64,000 nt of DNA from Solea solea (GCF_958295425.1 NC_081138.1:2371001-2435000), one strand, 5' to 3'; shown: positions 23,301 through 35,010, counted from the first letter of the stretch. A program made the numbers and translations. Notes: generated by a model from the letters alone, not told the origin.

Positions 23301-26300
23301 TAACATTCCATATATAATGTTCCACGTTTCTCCTGAAGACGAATAGGAAGTGAAATATAGGGAATACCCACCAGGGGGCGGCTGTGCAAAGAGGAGCCGA
23401 CTTCTCTCTTGGAAAGATGAATATCTATTAAAACTGGGTCATCTATTTAGTATAAATGTGAAATAATATTTGAAGCAAGTGCCTTCTTGGCCGAGAAAGG
23501 CAGAAAAATGTTAATTTTGGCTCATGTAGATGAACAACTCCCAGCATGCACGGCGCTCGCTGCCCCACGAGAGTCTCAAGCTTCGAAGTAGACGGACACC
23601 GTGTTTACATTCTGGGAATTGGAGTCTCGTCCCCCTATGGGTGAGTCTAAAAAGTGCAGAACTGGCGTTGTAGTTTCAAACCTTGCACTGACGTTTGCGA
23701 TTCGCGTCATTGGAAAAAGGGAAAAATATATTTTCTTTTTTGAAAACTGAGGGAGGGAAGCACAATTTTTAAAAATACTACTGCTATACTAGCAATACAA
23801 AGCCACATGCAAAAATCGGTGAAGTATTCCTTTAATAATCTCAATCACTGGTTTCAGTTCTTTTTCAATAGAACATGATGAAAGAGAAAATGATACAGTC
23901 TGATACAAAAATGTGATTGACTCGAGCCTGGCTCTTATGCCACTAAAGTATATTATATATTATATGGGGCCCAATGCACATAACATCATTTTAGTGAAAA
24001 AGACCATGCTACAATGCTGCTTTTAGTTTATCACAGTGAGCAAAAGCTGGTTGGAAACCACACAGAACACATCAATCTAAATAAATTACTCAAATCTATT
24101 GCTATTCTTCATAAAACAAAGGATTTATTGAATAAAAACTGCCTTAAGATGTCAAACTGTGTTGAAATTTTGGGAAACCCTTAATAACTAAACTTCAGAA
24201 TAGAGTCATTAGAATAATAGATAAATTGGATATCTGGAATCCACTAATCAGTTTTTCATAGGATTTTGTGTCATTTTTGGAACAAACTCAATGATGAAAT
24301 AAAATTGTGCAAAAAAGTCATTTGGGGTCCAAAAAAAAGTTGGAAATGCAAAATAATTACAGCTTACAATGTGAGGTGAAGGTTGTTTTATGTATTTTCT
24401 TGGTGTTTTTTGGTGTTCAGCCAATTCCTTTTTCGGTTATTGGCATAATTGTGTTCAATGATCTCACTTTATGTTCACTTTTTATACGAATGCAACCATA
24501 ATTAAAGATATCCATTCAGTATTGGTCACTGCCTCACCAAGTGTTACCATTTGTTTTCAGCTGCTCCAGCAAAGAAACAGCCAGAAATAGCACTAATAAC
24601 AGCAATAAACGCAGCGGTGGCTGTAATCTCAGCTCTGTTTTACAAGTGTCACAATCAGGTTGTTCCATAAAGAATCAACTTTCACCCGCCCACCTGCACA
24701 CAGGGCCTCGTCCTACTTGTTGACGCCGAAGAGAGAAACACCAGCTGGAGACGTTGTTAGAGAACTACATCTGGAGGTAACTATTATTTTATATGGGTAC
24801 AGACCAAAGCATGTCAGGAAACTATACTATAAAACAGAGCCTCACAATGGAACCACAAATCCCAGCCCAATTCTTCAGTGAAAACTCTCTACCCACCACA
24901 TCTCAAAATAAAAATCAGAAATAGAGGTGCCCCGTTACCCCCTCTCTGACCTTGCGGCACAAGTTAGCCACAGGCCGGATGACGCTCCGCCCTCTACAGT
25001 GCAAGAACAAAAGATGTGGAGGTCACAGTCATTAGACACGACCACACCAACGTCCTATCCGCACAGGTCATCCAGGGCGGCCCACTCTAGAGGTTCAGAG
25101 GTGCGGATTCCACTGGGGTGCCAAGCAACAGACAGCAGGCCTCAGCCTCCAAAGCACCACTTAATAACCATTTAATTAGCACATGGCTCCTCACTCGCTG
25201 TGAAGCATGTGTAGCCCTCGTGGCCAGCTGCAATCGCTGCCACAAACACATCCAACGCCACCTTTTCTACGGCATTTCCGCACAAGATGAGCTGCACAGA
25301 AGCTCTGAAGCACCCAGAGCCTCAAATCCACTTTAAAAGGTACAGTAGATATAGTGCAATGAGCGTTTGTGCCAGATTAATGTTCAGCTGATGCATATGA
25401 ACAAGCAAATAATCACACCTTTACAGTACAAAGTGGGATTAATAAAAAAAGATTATAATTCCTGCACATTTGCAGAGCTGGTACCGTCTCAAATGTGATG
25501 GAATGACTTATTTTTGACACCTGATTCATCAAACATGTGCGTCTTTTAAAGTTTAAAACTGACAAATTCATTTCTAATCTGATTAAAAACTAAATTGGAA
25601 TAGATGAATGACGAGAAATAATTACGTTAAGCAAGTTAAGTCGGCTATAAACGCCGACTGCATCTAATGAAAGGATCATTTTTATTTATATAAGCAGTTG
25701 GCAATAAACCTTCCCCAGATGTGTGACAAGAAATGAGAGATGGGTCCACAACTCCTGCAGACATTTACATCCCCTCAGTTCAACTGGTCAATTAGCATTT
25801 TTATTTATCACCACACAAGTAAAAAGCGTCACTTTGCACAAGCGAAAAGATTAAAATCCTGATCCAGTGCCGTTAAAGCAGCCTTGTGTAATAATGTACA
25901 TGTCAACACATAAACATGTGACTGGAAACGAGTGGAACAAGGTGTTTTTGTGGCACTGCAAGAGCAGCAGAGAACAACGCCCTCTGCTGTGGACTTGGAT
26001 CATTATAACCCGAGCACAAAAACGCTCTCCTGTGCACTACAGAAAAACCCAAAAGCATAATATTAAGGGCAATTGGGGCACTTTGGTCTAATCACAGGTA
26101 CATGAAGTGACTTTCTGACATGTCTCTTAGTGAAAAAACTTTTGGTTTGTTTGCCTCCATGTTGCTCCACTTCTCTTTGGCCTTCAGTGGCCTCTCCAAA
26201 TTTATGCCTAAATTCTTTCTGAATGTGTTTTTACAAGAGCTCTTAACCATTGTAGCAGCGCTTTCAGTGTTTCAATGTTTTGTGAACAAACCAATCATTG

Positions 26301-27768
26301 CATGTTAAGTTGAAAGACGCATAAGTGTCCTTCTATGACGGGGATGCAATGCATTATTTATCGGACCCATGGACATTGATCACAGTAATAAAAATAAAAA
26401 AAAACAAAGCGTGCTCTTTGCTAGTCCCTTATGTCCCACCTACACAACCTTTGTGGACGCTGATTTGAGATAATGAGCCAAATAGGAGTTTGCATGTTCA
26501 AAATAACATTAAAAAAAAAACAACAACATATGGTTGGGAAAAAAACCATCCAATAACTATCCGCTACTCTTTAAAGGTTAATTTGCAGCATCTTTCAAAA
26601 ATACTAAAAAAAGTAAATATTTCTCAACATTGACGGCAAAACTAAATAAAAACTTGCTTATATTATTAAATATTTTTTATGTTTGAGCTGCTCATGTGAA
26701 GTGGTTTCTAAAATTATAAGATGAGTCAATTTTACTTCACTGTTTGGAACTCAACAGATCAAGTGTCGTTCCTCAGTACCTGAGCATGTACTGCCACCTG
26801 CTGCTGTTTGCTGTGAAACACACCAGAGAGGTGACAGTGGGGTTCTTATGATGCCTTCACATGCTCACTGTAAATATGTATAAATGAAATTCAGGTGCTC
26901 AAAGTCTTAGTCTTTAAAAAATATGAATGGATTCTGGCTTTTGTGTTAAAAAATCAAGTGCACATTGCATTACCGTAATTATACAACAGTTTGTCCTATC
27001 GGAAAAATGTGAACGTTTTCTGAAAGCCGAGAAGTTGCACGTCAACATGTGGTTATTACGGTAATTTCACTCGTGCTGTGTCGCCAGAGAGGAGAGGGTG
27101 GTAGGAACACCTGTGCATAATTTCCATTTTTTTAGCCTGGTTTTGCACATTGAGAGACAAAGACTCGTTCAATAATCAAATTTAACACGCAAAATCTGTT
27201 GTTTTCTTCATTTTTAATTGTTTAAGCAGTATTTTATGGTAAATAACTGCCAGATATTGGACGTTGTTCTGGAAAAATGGACAAAAGTTAACTCGCAGGA
27301 CATTTTCTGGTACTTTTATGGTTAAAATACGATAAAAAATAAAGTCCAGACGGTTAAGGATGTTGCAATATGACACTGTGGCAACTAAAGGTCGACTGAT
27401 ATGGTTTATCTATGCTGTTGCCAGTTTTTTAATCGGTTAAAAATCAGGGTTAATTGGACACTGGAAATTTCTATCTTTTGCCCTATGTCAGCAGGGATTT
27501 GCACCAGCAGCCCCGCGACCCTAATGTGAAGGACAAAGCAGTATAGGCACTGCATGACTGGCCTGTAATAACCGGCTGATGAATGAATAAGTGGCAAATA
27601 TTGGCCTGATTAATTGGACCAAATGATTTAATGGTCAAGCAATTAGAAGTGATGGTTGATGACAATAATATTAACCCCAATAATTTAACAGAATAATATC
27701 ACATGAGTAGACACACCTGTCAAATACTAACTAACACAGAGTTAGACACCAGAACTTGAGCTGTCAAC
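20304..27768. other. Intergenic DNA, no gene seen
   Basis: No exon recognised. A short CCCTCCTAAATGTTTATACA tract at 20351 resembles the end of the AAAGGTCCAGT element. 21420-22080 and 25340-25860 look single-copy and AT-rich and are weak candidates for conserved noncoding DNA. A GACTGATATGG-type repeat with a degenerate SINE tail (CCCCGCGACCCTAATG) lies at about 27390-27660. Confidence 0.4.
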
Positions 27769-27940
27769 CATCCATCCATCCATCTTCTACCATTTTATCC
27801 TCCAAAGGAGGGTCGTGGGGGTGCTGTGCCAATCTCAGCTGATATAGGGAGATAGGCGGGGGTCACACCCTGGACAGATCACCAGTCCGTCACAGGAACA
27901 CTCTCACATTCACACCTATGGTCAATCTAGAGTGTGAATT
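27769..27940 (-). mobile_element. SINE/LINE-tail repeat, 3' part
   Basis: CTTCTACCATTTTATCCTCC, then AGGGTCGTGGGGGTGCTGTG, ACACCCTGGACAGATCACCA and ATGGTCAATCTAGAGTGTGA match the 3' half of the fuller SINE at 59190-59525. Read on the minus strand it is the element's 3' end with the 5' head missing. Confidence 0.75.
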
Positions 27941-28193
27941 ATGTGAGCTGCAAAAGTTTGATCTGTGAAGTAAGTGAAGTAACTTTGGGAGGACTGAATG
28001 AAATAAAATGACCTTTTCATTAAACTGTGCCACTCGTTCAGCCCACTGAGGCTTTGCAGCTATCATCACAAATAGCACTCGAATGCATCGGCTCTAATCT
28101 GCTCTAATCTGGACGGGAAACGTCATCAGAGGATACGAGCTTTACTCTTCAAGGGACACAAACGCATGAACGCTGTCGTGTTCGGGGGCAAGA

Positions 28194-28311
28194 ATGTCAA
28201 TAACCACTTGCCAGAAGGTGACGCTCATATCCTGCTCCTTGCTCTGCGTGTCTCTGTTCCTGCCCAGGATGTTTTTACCCAGAGGGACAAAGGCGATGGA
28301 GCATCCTGAGG
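28194..28311 (+). CDS. ric3: ric3 coding exon 1
   Basis: This exon encodes residues 1-39 plus the first base of codon 40 and ends at GAGG|GTAAGT. It supplies the N-terminal hydrophobic segment ([14 protein letters not shown]) followed by basic residues, which in this family acts as a signal or first membrane segment. The sequence resembles the start of other vertebrate RIC3 proteins (QxVxLxSCLxLxxSLxLPxxFLxRG). It is 2.25 kb from exon 2. Confidence 0.88.
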
Positions 28312-29029
28312 GTAAGTAAGGTGCTTTATATCAGATCATCATCCATCCAGCTACCTCCATCTTTGAGTGGAGCAGGCCTAAGCACCATCCTTAGTGCACA
28401 CGTCATAACGTTACACAACGGATAAGAATTCAACAAAACATGCTAAAATGTGTATATTTAGGGGGTTTTAAGCATAAGTGAGAGTCAAATATTCTGTGGG
28501 ATTATTCCAATATAAACCAGTGAGAATGATGCAGGGTTCACAGCGAGTTGAGAAGAAAAGAAGAGCAGTTTGTTTGTTTGTGTTACAGGAAGCAGAATTT
28601 GTTTAATTGGCAAATTAATATTAATATCATCACAGAAGGAATTTGCTATGGTGTTTCTGTGTGGAACAAACGCAGGGAAACAAAAAGACGATTAAATGAA
28701 AAGCAGTGACTGTAGGAACGGCTTTAACAGTATATTAAAGCCAATGGAATAAATCACGACACAGAATATGAATACACGGAGTAATTATATATAATTATAA
28801 GGACATTGTATATAACACATATGTGTATATATACACACATATATATATATATATATACACAAATATGTATGTGTATGTATATATATATATATCTCTATTC
28901 ATATATATGTATGTGTATATATATATATATACACATACATATATATATACACAAATATGTATGTGTATGTATATATATATATATACACAAATATGTATGT
29001 GTATGTATATATATATATCTCTATTCATA

Positions 29030-29083
<54 letters not shown>

Positions 29084-32000
29084 TACATATATACATGTTG
29101 GTTTGAATGTACACATGTATATTGACAACTATTCTCTATAGACGTTTTCACTTAAAAATCCCTTAAAACCTGAGGGTAAAAGGATTACATGGGTTTATTT
29201 TTTATTTGTCTACCCAATAGAAAAATGCTGATTTATTTCATTAAAATATTGTGCTCCAATGTAAACAATGAGATCATTTGGATTTTGCACCGATTACGCT
29301 ATGCTTTAACTCATGCATTTATTGTATGGATTTTTATATACAGACATTCTGTATTTGATTATAGTCCAGTAGTGTTACTTCATTCATGTCAATGCTGACT
29401 CAGCTGGCAGCTGTCACACAGATCTGTATATCAATCAATTGATTGTCACGTGACTGATACATAATATAGTAATGGTGATCATAGTAATCCAAGTATCAAA
29501 GTAATTTCAGTCATCATGAGAAAATAAAGACCAATCAAAACAAACAAAACACAGATTCGGTCGAACTCTCTTTAAGTTGTGTTGATAGACTGTTTCCTAC
29601 CTCCACGTCCATGTGTCTGTGCAGCTGCGTCTCTGTTTCTGCAGCAGATGAGTGTTTGTTTGTTGTTCGTGTCCAAACCTCTTCAGTCTCCCGTGGAAAA
29701 GTCTCTTTAAATGCTTTGATTTTCCAACGACCAACAAACAAATGCGTCTTCTTCATCTTCTTCACCTGTCCACATCACTGCAGGTGAGCCTCACACTTCC
29801 TTGAAAAGTGTGGTCCACTGCCCACTAGTGGGCCGCGGTGGTATTGCAGGTCTTTGACAAAAAAAATTCCCATTCAATAACCTACAGTTGGTTCTTTTTC
29901 TAAGGAAAATAAAATAAAGGTATTTAACATTTCACATTTTAATATCTGTAGTGAGTCACGTTCAAAATATTAAATAAAAAAAATATTAATATTCAAAAGT
30001 TAAATGACTTCATACTCATTGTATTTGTAAATCTATTTAATTTAATTTAATTTAATTTAATTTAATTTAATTTAATTTAATTTAATTTAATTTAATCAGA
30101 ATAAGAGTACTTCATGAATGCCCAAGGGGAAATTGCATGAGCTGCATTTGCTCGTTTAGAATTAAAATGACACCCAGAGCTGCAGTTTTCAGACACATAA
30201 TATGACATCATTCCTGTTTATGAAGATGAAACAAGCAGAATATTAATTGAAGTTTTATCTGAAATATATAATGTACTTTACTACATTTAAGAGTAAAAAA
30301 AAGGCTAAAAGTCACAACATTTGAGGGACAGTCTCCAGAATCCACTATTTATGCAAAATGGTTTAAATGGTGATATTGTAGGACATTTAATTTAAGGATG
30401 TAAGCACTCACTGTACATCGTACACTTCTCCCACTTTTTGCTCGGCTGATTTCTGAAATGAAAAACCCTCCTGATTGAGATTGAGGTCAGTGTGAAGTGT
30501 TTACAGGGAATTTTATGCTCCAGTTGTTGATTGATTGGGTGTTTTTTTCCTCTCTCTCTCTTCCAGTTGGACCTGGATTTTACCCGCCTGTGATGAATCA
30601 GCTGTCACTGCCGAAAGACTCAAAACAGTGGGGCGTGGAAGTGTTGCACTCCATGACGCACGGCGCAGAGGCCCTGGCCAAAATGAAAGGAGTCGGCCGA
30701 GGAACAAAATACAACCTGATGGCTCAAGTCATTCCCATTTATGGTTTTGGCATCCTCCTCTACATCATCTATATAATCCACAAGGTGATTATTGTGATGT
30801 ACAATAAGATAAGCAACTATTTAGGCAACAAAACAAAGACGACTTTTTCATGTTTCATGTTCACAGCTGACGTGTAAGACGACGAAGACGACTAAACCAG
30901 GGATCTACAGCACAATAATCAAGACAAACACACAGAATACATTCAGTAAGTACGACTTTGTGGCGCCATGAACTTCAGCAAGATAATAGTGACAGGAAAA
31001 CCATAGTTTTTGATGATAAATGGTGTTTATTCAGTCTGACACTGTGACGGTACAAAGTAATCACACACCTCCAACAATTAGTCAAATAATCGATCATTAG
31101 TCGATGACTAATAATGAATCGTCAGCTATTTTGATCATCAATTTATCAGTCTGAGGCTTTATTTCATTATTTAAACCAGATTTCTGATTGTTTTAGCTTC
31201 TTAAATGTGAATATGTTCTGGTTTCTTTGCTCCATATAAACAAAGAAATCATTAAAAACAAGATCATCATTTCCAGGTTTGATCAATATTTTCCTACATT
31301 TTCTGACATTTTATGGACCAATCGATTACTCGATTAATCGTTAGCTGTATCCATCTCTACATCATCTGTTTTTTTTCTCTTTTGTAAATCCTGCAGCGAC
31401 AGATTACGAGATGGTCAGACTCCAGGAGAGACTCCTGCAGACGGAGACGAAGTTGGACAGGATCGCCTCCGCAAAGCGCTCGAAATCTGCAAGGTAATTC
31501 ATTCATGTACCGTTAATTTTTGGAGAAAATGCTTTATATCAGGCACAGGTGTCCAACTCAAGGCCTGCGGGCCACATCCGGCCCACAAGGTAATATGTTT
31601 AATGTCATTCCAGCTTTTTTTCCCCCACTGATTCACTGATTATTACCACACTTATCACGTTACCTCGCCTCAAAAATAAATAAACAAACTACGGTGGACT
31701 TTTAAAACACAGAGCCGGAACCAGAGGGGGGGTTACAAGGGGGCTCAGCTTTTACATATATGTATATAAATATGTGTATATATATAAACATATATGTTAC
31801 ATATATTTATATAAATATGTGTATATATATACATATATGTATATAAATATGTGTATATATATATATATACGTATACATATATATGTACTGTTTGACATGA
31901 ATGTCACTTCCTGTTACCGTGTCTGTGCTGCTCTCTAGTGGCAAACGGAGGAAGAGTAAATCTTCCACCTCAAAGAAGGAGGAGAAATTACTCCGGCAAC

Positions 32001-32917
32001 TCCGTCAGATCACGCTGCTGATGCAGGAGGGGCGCCTGGAGGGGGCGTCTCCAGAGATGGAGGCCGAGGAAGTGTCGTACGGTGCAGACTGGGAAGGTGC
32101 ACGTCTAAATCTGACCAAAAAAAAGCCATTTTGGGTCATGCTGTATTTCAGATAACGTCTGTTTTTGAACACCTACACAGGCTACCCAGAGGAGACCTAC
32201 CCACAGTATGATGATCCCTATCACAGATGTGTGTTTGACATGGTCGGAGTGGAGGCAACCTGTAACCAACCCACTGCCGAGGCCCTGGCTGAGAGGATGG
32301 AGCAGGAGGAGGAGGAGGTGATGGCAAGAAAGCTCTCCATCGTGCGTGAGGAGGATGAAGACGACGACGGGGAGGAAGAGGGAGAGGATGATGTGGAAGA
32401 AGAGGAGGAGGAGGGTGAGAATGAAGAAGAAGCAGAGGAAAATATAGAGGAGGAGGAGGAGGAGGAGGCAGAGAAACGACTGTTGCTCAGCCCTCGTTTA
32501 TCACGTCCTGCTGCAGAGAGAAAGCAGGAGAGACTCGGTTTGGAGGTGAGCAGAGAGCTGCAGTGTCACAGCGGAGGGAGGAAACAGATCAGCTTCAGTG
32601 ACCACAAAGATGTGTTCCACTACCCCAAAGAGGGCGTGTATGATGATGAGGAGGAAGAGGATGAGGAGGAGGAGGAGGAGGAGGAGGCGGAGGTAGAATT
32701 AGAGAGGGAAGAAGCTGATGAAGAAGATCCAGTGATGGAAGCAGAGAGCCTGCAGTTCAGCAGCGACGGTTGCCCGGACCCAGAGGAAGAGGAAGAAGAA
32801 GAAGAGGAGGAAGAGGAGGAGGATAAAGAGGAGTACGTGTTAGTGTCTGCTCCTGTAGGTGGCAGTAAAGAGGTGGGAGTGAGTGGGCTGAGGATGAGGA
32901 ACAGGAGAGAGACATGA
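28194..32917 (+). CDS. ric3: RIC3 acetylcholine receptor chaperone (six coding exons, complete)
   Basis: Exons 28194-28311, 30567-30784, 30867-30945, 31397-31493, 31939-32096 and 32181-32917 join in frame (1,407 nt, 468 aa), and every junction is GT-AG. RIC3 is an ER membrane chaperone that promotes folding and assembly of nicotinic acetylcholine and 5-HT3 receptors. Visible parts are an N-terminal hydrophobic segment (about residues 9-28), a proline/charged linker, a strongly conserved second membrane segment (about 94-110, core [17 protein letters not shown]), a predicted coiled coil (about 140-162 and 185-201), the family signature WEGYPEETY (222-230), and a long Asp/Glu-rich tail. The ATG at 28194 is the first after an in-frame TGA at 28167. 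Human RIC3 is about 369 aa as I recall; the extra length here is mostly acidic repeat in exon 6. It converges on tub, as in human. Identity is from recognising the family, not from a search. Confidence 0.95.
28800..29097. repeat. TA/CA-rich tandem repeat in ric3 intron 1
   Basis: TA runs alternate with ACACAAATATGTATGTGTAT and ATATCTCTATTCATATATAT, each block present at least twice, so there is a higher-order unit. Tyr/Ile-rich open frames on both strands are artefacts of it. Confidence 0.9.
30036..30096. repeat. (TTTAA)n pentanucleotide repeat in ric3 intron 1
   Basis: Twelve perfect TTTAA units. Located about 470 bp upstream of ric3 exon 2. Confidence 0.97.
30567..30784 (+). CDS. ric3: ric3 coding exon 2 (membrane segment)
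   Basis: The acceptor is a pyrimidine tract ending TTCCAG at 30566, and the donor is AAG|GTGATT. The exon encodes residues 40-112: a Pro-rich stretch ([10 protein letters not shown]), an amphipathic helix ([11 protein letters not shown]) and the hallmark RIC3 membrane helix [19 protein letters not shown]. It is the most diagnostic part of the gene. An uninterrupted reading frame continues past the donor, but splicing is supported by exon 3 being in phase. Confidence 0.95.
30867..30945 (+). CDS. ric3: ric3 coding exon 3
   Basis: This short exon encodes residues 113-138 plus one base, between an 82-bp intron (30785-30866) and a GTAAGT donor. The peptide is Lys/Thr-rich ([15 protein letters not shown]) and sits on the far side of the membrane helix from the linker. 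It corresponds to the weakly conserved region after the transmembrane segment in human RIC3. Phase and splice sites fit exactly. Confidence 0.85.
31075..31358 (-). mobile_element. hAT-like MITE copy in ric3 intron 3
   Basis: This is a reverse-orientation copy of the family at 9893 and 50595, with GCTTCTTAAATGTGAATATG, TTCTGGTTTCTTTGCTCCAT, TTTTATGGACCAATCGATTA and CGATTAATCGTTAGCTGTAT. It occupies most of the 451-bp intron. The ends are eroded. Confidence 0.75.
31397..31493 (+). CDS. ric3: ric3 coding exon 4 (coiled coil)
   Basis: The acceptor is CTGCAG at 31396 and the donor AAG|GTAATT. The exon encodes residues 139-170 with the heptad-like stretch [20 protein letters not shown]. This matches the coiled coil of vertebrate RIC3 (human FELAQLQEKLKETEAAMEKL), which is reported to be involved in self-association and receptor assembly. 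Confidence 0.92.
31543..31900. repeat. hAT fragment and TA-rich tract in ric3 intron 4
   Basis: CAGGTGTCCAACTCAAGGCC, then CGGGCCACATCCGGCCCAC (31548-31586), is the end of the CAGGGGTGTCAAAC hAT family. It is followed by a (TATA/TGTATATAAATATG) tandem tract at 31756-31885. Confidence 0.6.
31939..32096 (+). CDS. ric3: ric3 coding exon 5
   Basis: The acceptor is CTCTAG at 31938 and the donor GAAG|GTGCAC. The exon encodes residues 171-223. A basic patch (GKRRKSKSS) is followed by a second predicted helix ([22 protein letters not shown]) and the conserved EVSYGADWE, comparable to human QEKRLLHQLREITRVMKEGK and APYMEDWE. Confidence 0.93.
32181..32917 (+). CDS. ric3: ric3 coding exon 6 (acidic C-terminal tail, stop)
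   Basis: The acceptor is CTACACAG at 32180, after an 84-bp intron. The exon encodes residues 224-468. It opens with the conserved GYPEETYP and contains [14 protein letters not shown] (human AEEIAERMGMIEEEE). Three GAG/GAA-rich tracts encode long Glu/Asp runs, interrupted by [16 protein letters not shown] and by [19 protein letters not shown]. It ends with [10 protein letters not shown] and TGA at 32915-32917. The codon-level purine repeat makes the length of this exon likely to vary between individuals and species. Confidence 0.93.
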
Positions 32918-33195
32918 GGACGTTTTTACCTTTGTCTAAAATCACTTTAGTTTCGCCTGTGAGTCAGTGAACATCAAACATTATCCCTGATATTGAGTTA
33001 ATTGTAGGATTTAAACTCCTTACACATCATCAATATAGAAAAATATGTAGAAAAGATTATTTTATATTATATACAGTAGATATTTTAACAATAGTTCTGC
33101 AGCTGTACTGTGTTTTTGCTTTTTTTGAAACAATGACAAACTATTCTTTACATGTTTCTATACAAACATGTATATTATTATTATAATAGCAATAT

Positions 33196-33292
33196 GGACT
33201 CGCTGGCCATTTTATTAGGTACACCCGTATTTCTAAATGCAAATATCTAATCAGCCAATCAAATGGCGGCAACTCTGGCTGGAAGTAAGGTG
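33196..33292 (-). repeat. Dispersed repeat with CCATTTTATTAGGTACACC end (copy 2)
   Basis: An inverted copy of the family at 5095 and 61700, sharing CTAATCAGCCAATCAAATGG. It lies within the presumed ric3 3' UTR. Confidence 0.65.
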
Positions 33293-33305
33293 ATGCAAGT
33301 GACTG

Positions 33306-33311
33306 AATAAA
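33306..33311 (+). promoter_or_regulatory. Candidate ric3 poly(A) signal
   Basis: AATAAA lies 389 bp after the ric3 stop codon. It is a canonical signal on the correct strand, but no transcript evidence is available. Confidence 0.45.
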
Positions 33312-33365
33312 TATAATATTTAAAACACTTTTGAAAGAACTAAACACGTGTTGACTTAGAGAGTT

Positions 33366-33371
33366 TTTATT
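33366..33371 (-). promoter_or_regulatory. Candidate tub poly(A) signal
   Basis: AATAAA on the minus strand is preceded by an A-run and followed by a GTGTTT-type element (the minus-strand reading of 33343-33348). It would give tub a 3' UTR of about 1.5 kb. It lies only about 60 bp from the candidate ric3 signal on the other strand. Confidence 0.45.
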
Positions 33372-34876
33372 TTTTTTCCATGGTCAAAGGATCGTGTCTA
33401 TACCACCACAGTAAATTGTACACCATTTAATGTACATAACAACGAGAGCAATAGAAACAGAAAATGAAAGAGGGTTTTGGCTCCTGGACACATGTATGAA
33501 AAGCAGACTTTACAGCAAGAGTATTAACGTTTGTTTTGTGTTTTTTGTTTTTTTCAAATAGAAATTTAAAATAGTTAATAGAACACAGCTGAGTACAAGA
33601 ATAGCACATTTTTGATAAAGATTTCCTCGTAAACCACAGTAACAATAGCGGTATCAGAGATTGTTCTTTGCCTTCTTTCAGTCGTTTGTTTTTTTTTAAA
33701 TGGTCATAAAATACAAAATACCATAGTATATTTGAGAAAGTATACTGGGAGCGGGAATAATATATGAAGTAAAAACATGAACGGCGATAAAACAAGTGAT
33801 GGAGGGAACGTACGGCCGGTCAGACGAGGAATGTAGAAATAATCAGAGATGAAATGTGTGTTCGCTGTGGTCAATCAATCAGTGTGGAAGTTGTTGTTGT
33901 TGTTGTTTTCTTTTAAATGTCATTTAAGCGTCGATCAGCATTCATCTCGTGGCGCCGCTGCGACCCCGTCGGCCTCCGTGGGTTAGGGTTACCCCAGTCA
34001 CCTTTGACCCTTTTAATTCAAAGCAGCTACAAGAGGAACATTTGCATGTGACGAGACGGAGCACTTCCACTTCCTGCCACAGCGTAACACTGGAGTTAGT
34101 CTTCAAAGGCACAATAATGTATGTACAGCTGTGATTATCTCTCCCACGACAGACTTCAAAGTAAAGTGCACCCTCGTCATCGTCGATACATTCACTATAA
34201 CATGACACTGGCACGATATCGTATATACGGTACACAACACAGTGCGACCTCTGCCCCCCCCCCGGTTCCATGACTGATACTGTGTGTGTGTGTGTGTGTG
34301 TGTGTGCTTGCAGCTCTGCAGAGCCAATACTGACGGATGCTAAATGAACATGTAATAAATACATAAATAACAAAATAAATATAGCGTAACATGCATGTTA
34401 TTATCTTTTTTGTTTTTTTCTTACCACACAGGTAACTGTATAAGTGTTCATGCTTGTAGGAAGTGTGTTTTGCAGGCTATATAAAATCCAGTCACCTCTT
34501 CAGAACTCACAGACGTGGAGCTGTTAGTTATAATATTATACAGATAAAGAAAGGTTAAACTCCTCCCACTACTACATGAATGAACAGTGTTTGACTGTTA
34601 ATGCCGTTACAGTACAAAAGGACGAGAGTTACCAAAACCAATGGGTTAGAATTCTTGAAAGTGGATTTTTTTTTTTTCTCTTTGTGCTTCTTTTGCTTTG
34701 AAGTCCCGCCCCCAAATACACACACACACATACATGTAAAATTTGAGGCCCGTGAAGCATTTTGGGAAATGCAGTGCTTCCAAGGAGAAAGGGGGTTCGT
34801 CCCATCCCGGGGAAACGATAACAGCCCTTGTTTTGAGGACAGGTGAACGCGCGGTTCTCAATCTCAGGCTGGGGAT
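33372..34876 (-). other. Probable tub 3' untranslated region
   Basis: This is non-coding DNA between the tub stop and its candidate poly(A) signal. It holds a C-run at 34254-34263, a (TG)n tract at 34281-34306 and a GTT repeat near 33893-33907. Open frames across it (for example 33942-34373 and 33427-33795) have no family resemblance and are broken by the microsatellite. Confidence 0.5.
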
Positions 34877-35010
34877 CTATTCACAGGCCAACTTGCTGTC
34901 GAAGCTCGAGAGGGCGATGGCAAAGGCTTGCAGGGCGCACATGGGGTAGTTATAGTCCATGGTGAAGACGTCTTCCGCCACACGGCCGAACTGCATCACA
35001 ATATAGTCGG
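34877..35010 (-). CDS. tub: tub coding exon 12 (C-terminus, stop)
   Basis: The acceptor is TGTGCAG at 35011. The exon encodes the end of codon 453 through 496: [19 protein letters not shown], then [19 protein letters not shown] and TAG (34879-34877). The hydrophobic C-terminal helix that plugs the tubby barrel is intact. Confidence 0.98.

Larger units (their letters stand above)
32918..33311 (+). other. Probable ric3 3' untranslated region
   Basis: AT-rich non-coding sequence runs from the ric3 stop to an AATAAA at 33306-33311. It contains a copy of a dispersed fish repeat at about 33196-33292. No other + strand gene signal precedes tub. The extent is inferred from the poly(A) signal only. 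Confidence 0.5.

Noticed and set aside
1..28193. Possible lmo1 exons upstream of ric3
   Set aside because: I looked for LIM-domain Cys/His-rich exons expected from human gene order and found none; lmo1 probably lies outside the window.
28795..29151. Overlapping 100-118 codon Tyr/Ile-rich open frames on both strands
   Set aside because: They translate a TA/CA tandem repeat inside ric3 intron 1; no composition or motif of a real protein.
30497..30877. 126-codon frame starting upstream of ric3 exon 2
   Set aside because: Its first codons lie in intron 1 and its last in intron 2; only 30567-30784 is exonic.
33942..34373. 143-codon minus-strand frame after the tub stop
   Set aside because: It spans a (TG)n microsatellite and lies in the probable tub 3' UTR.
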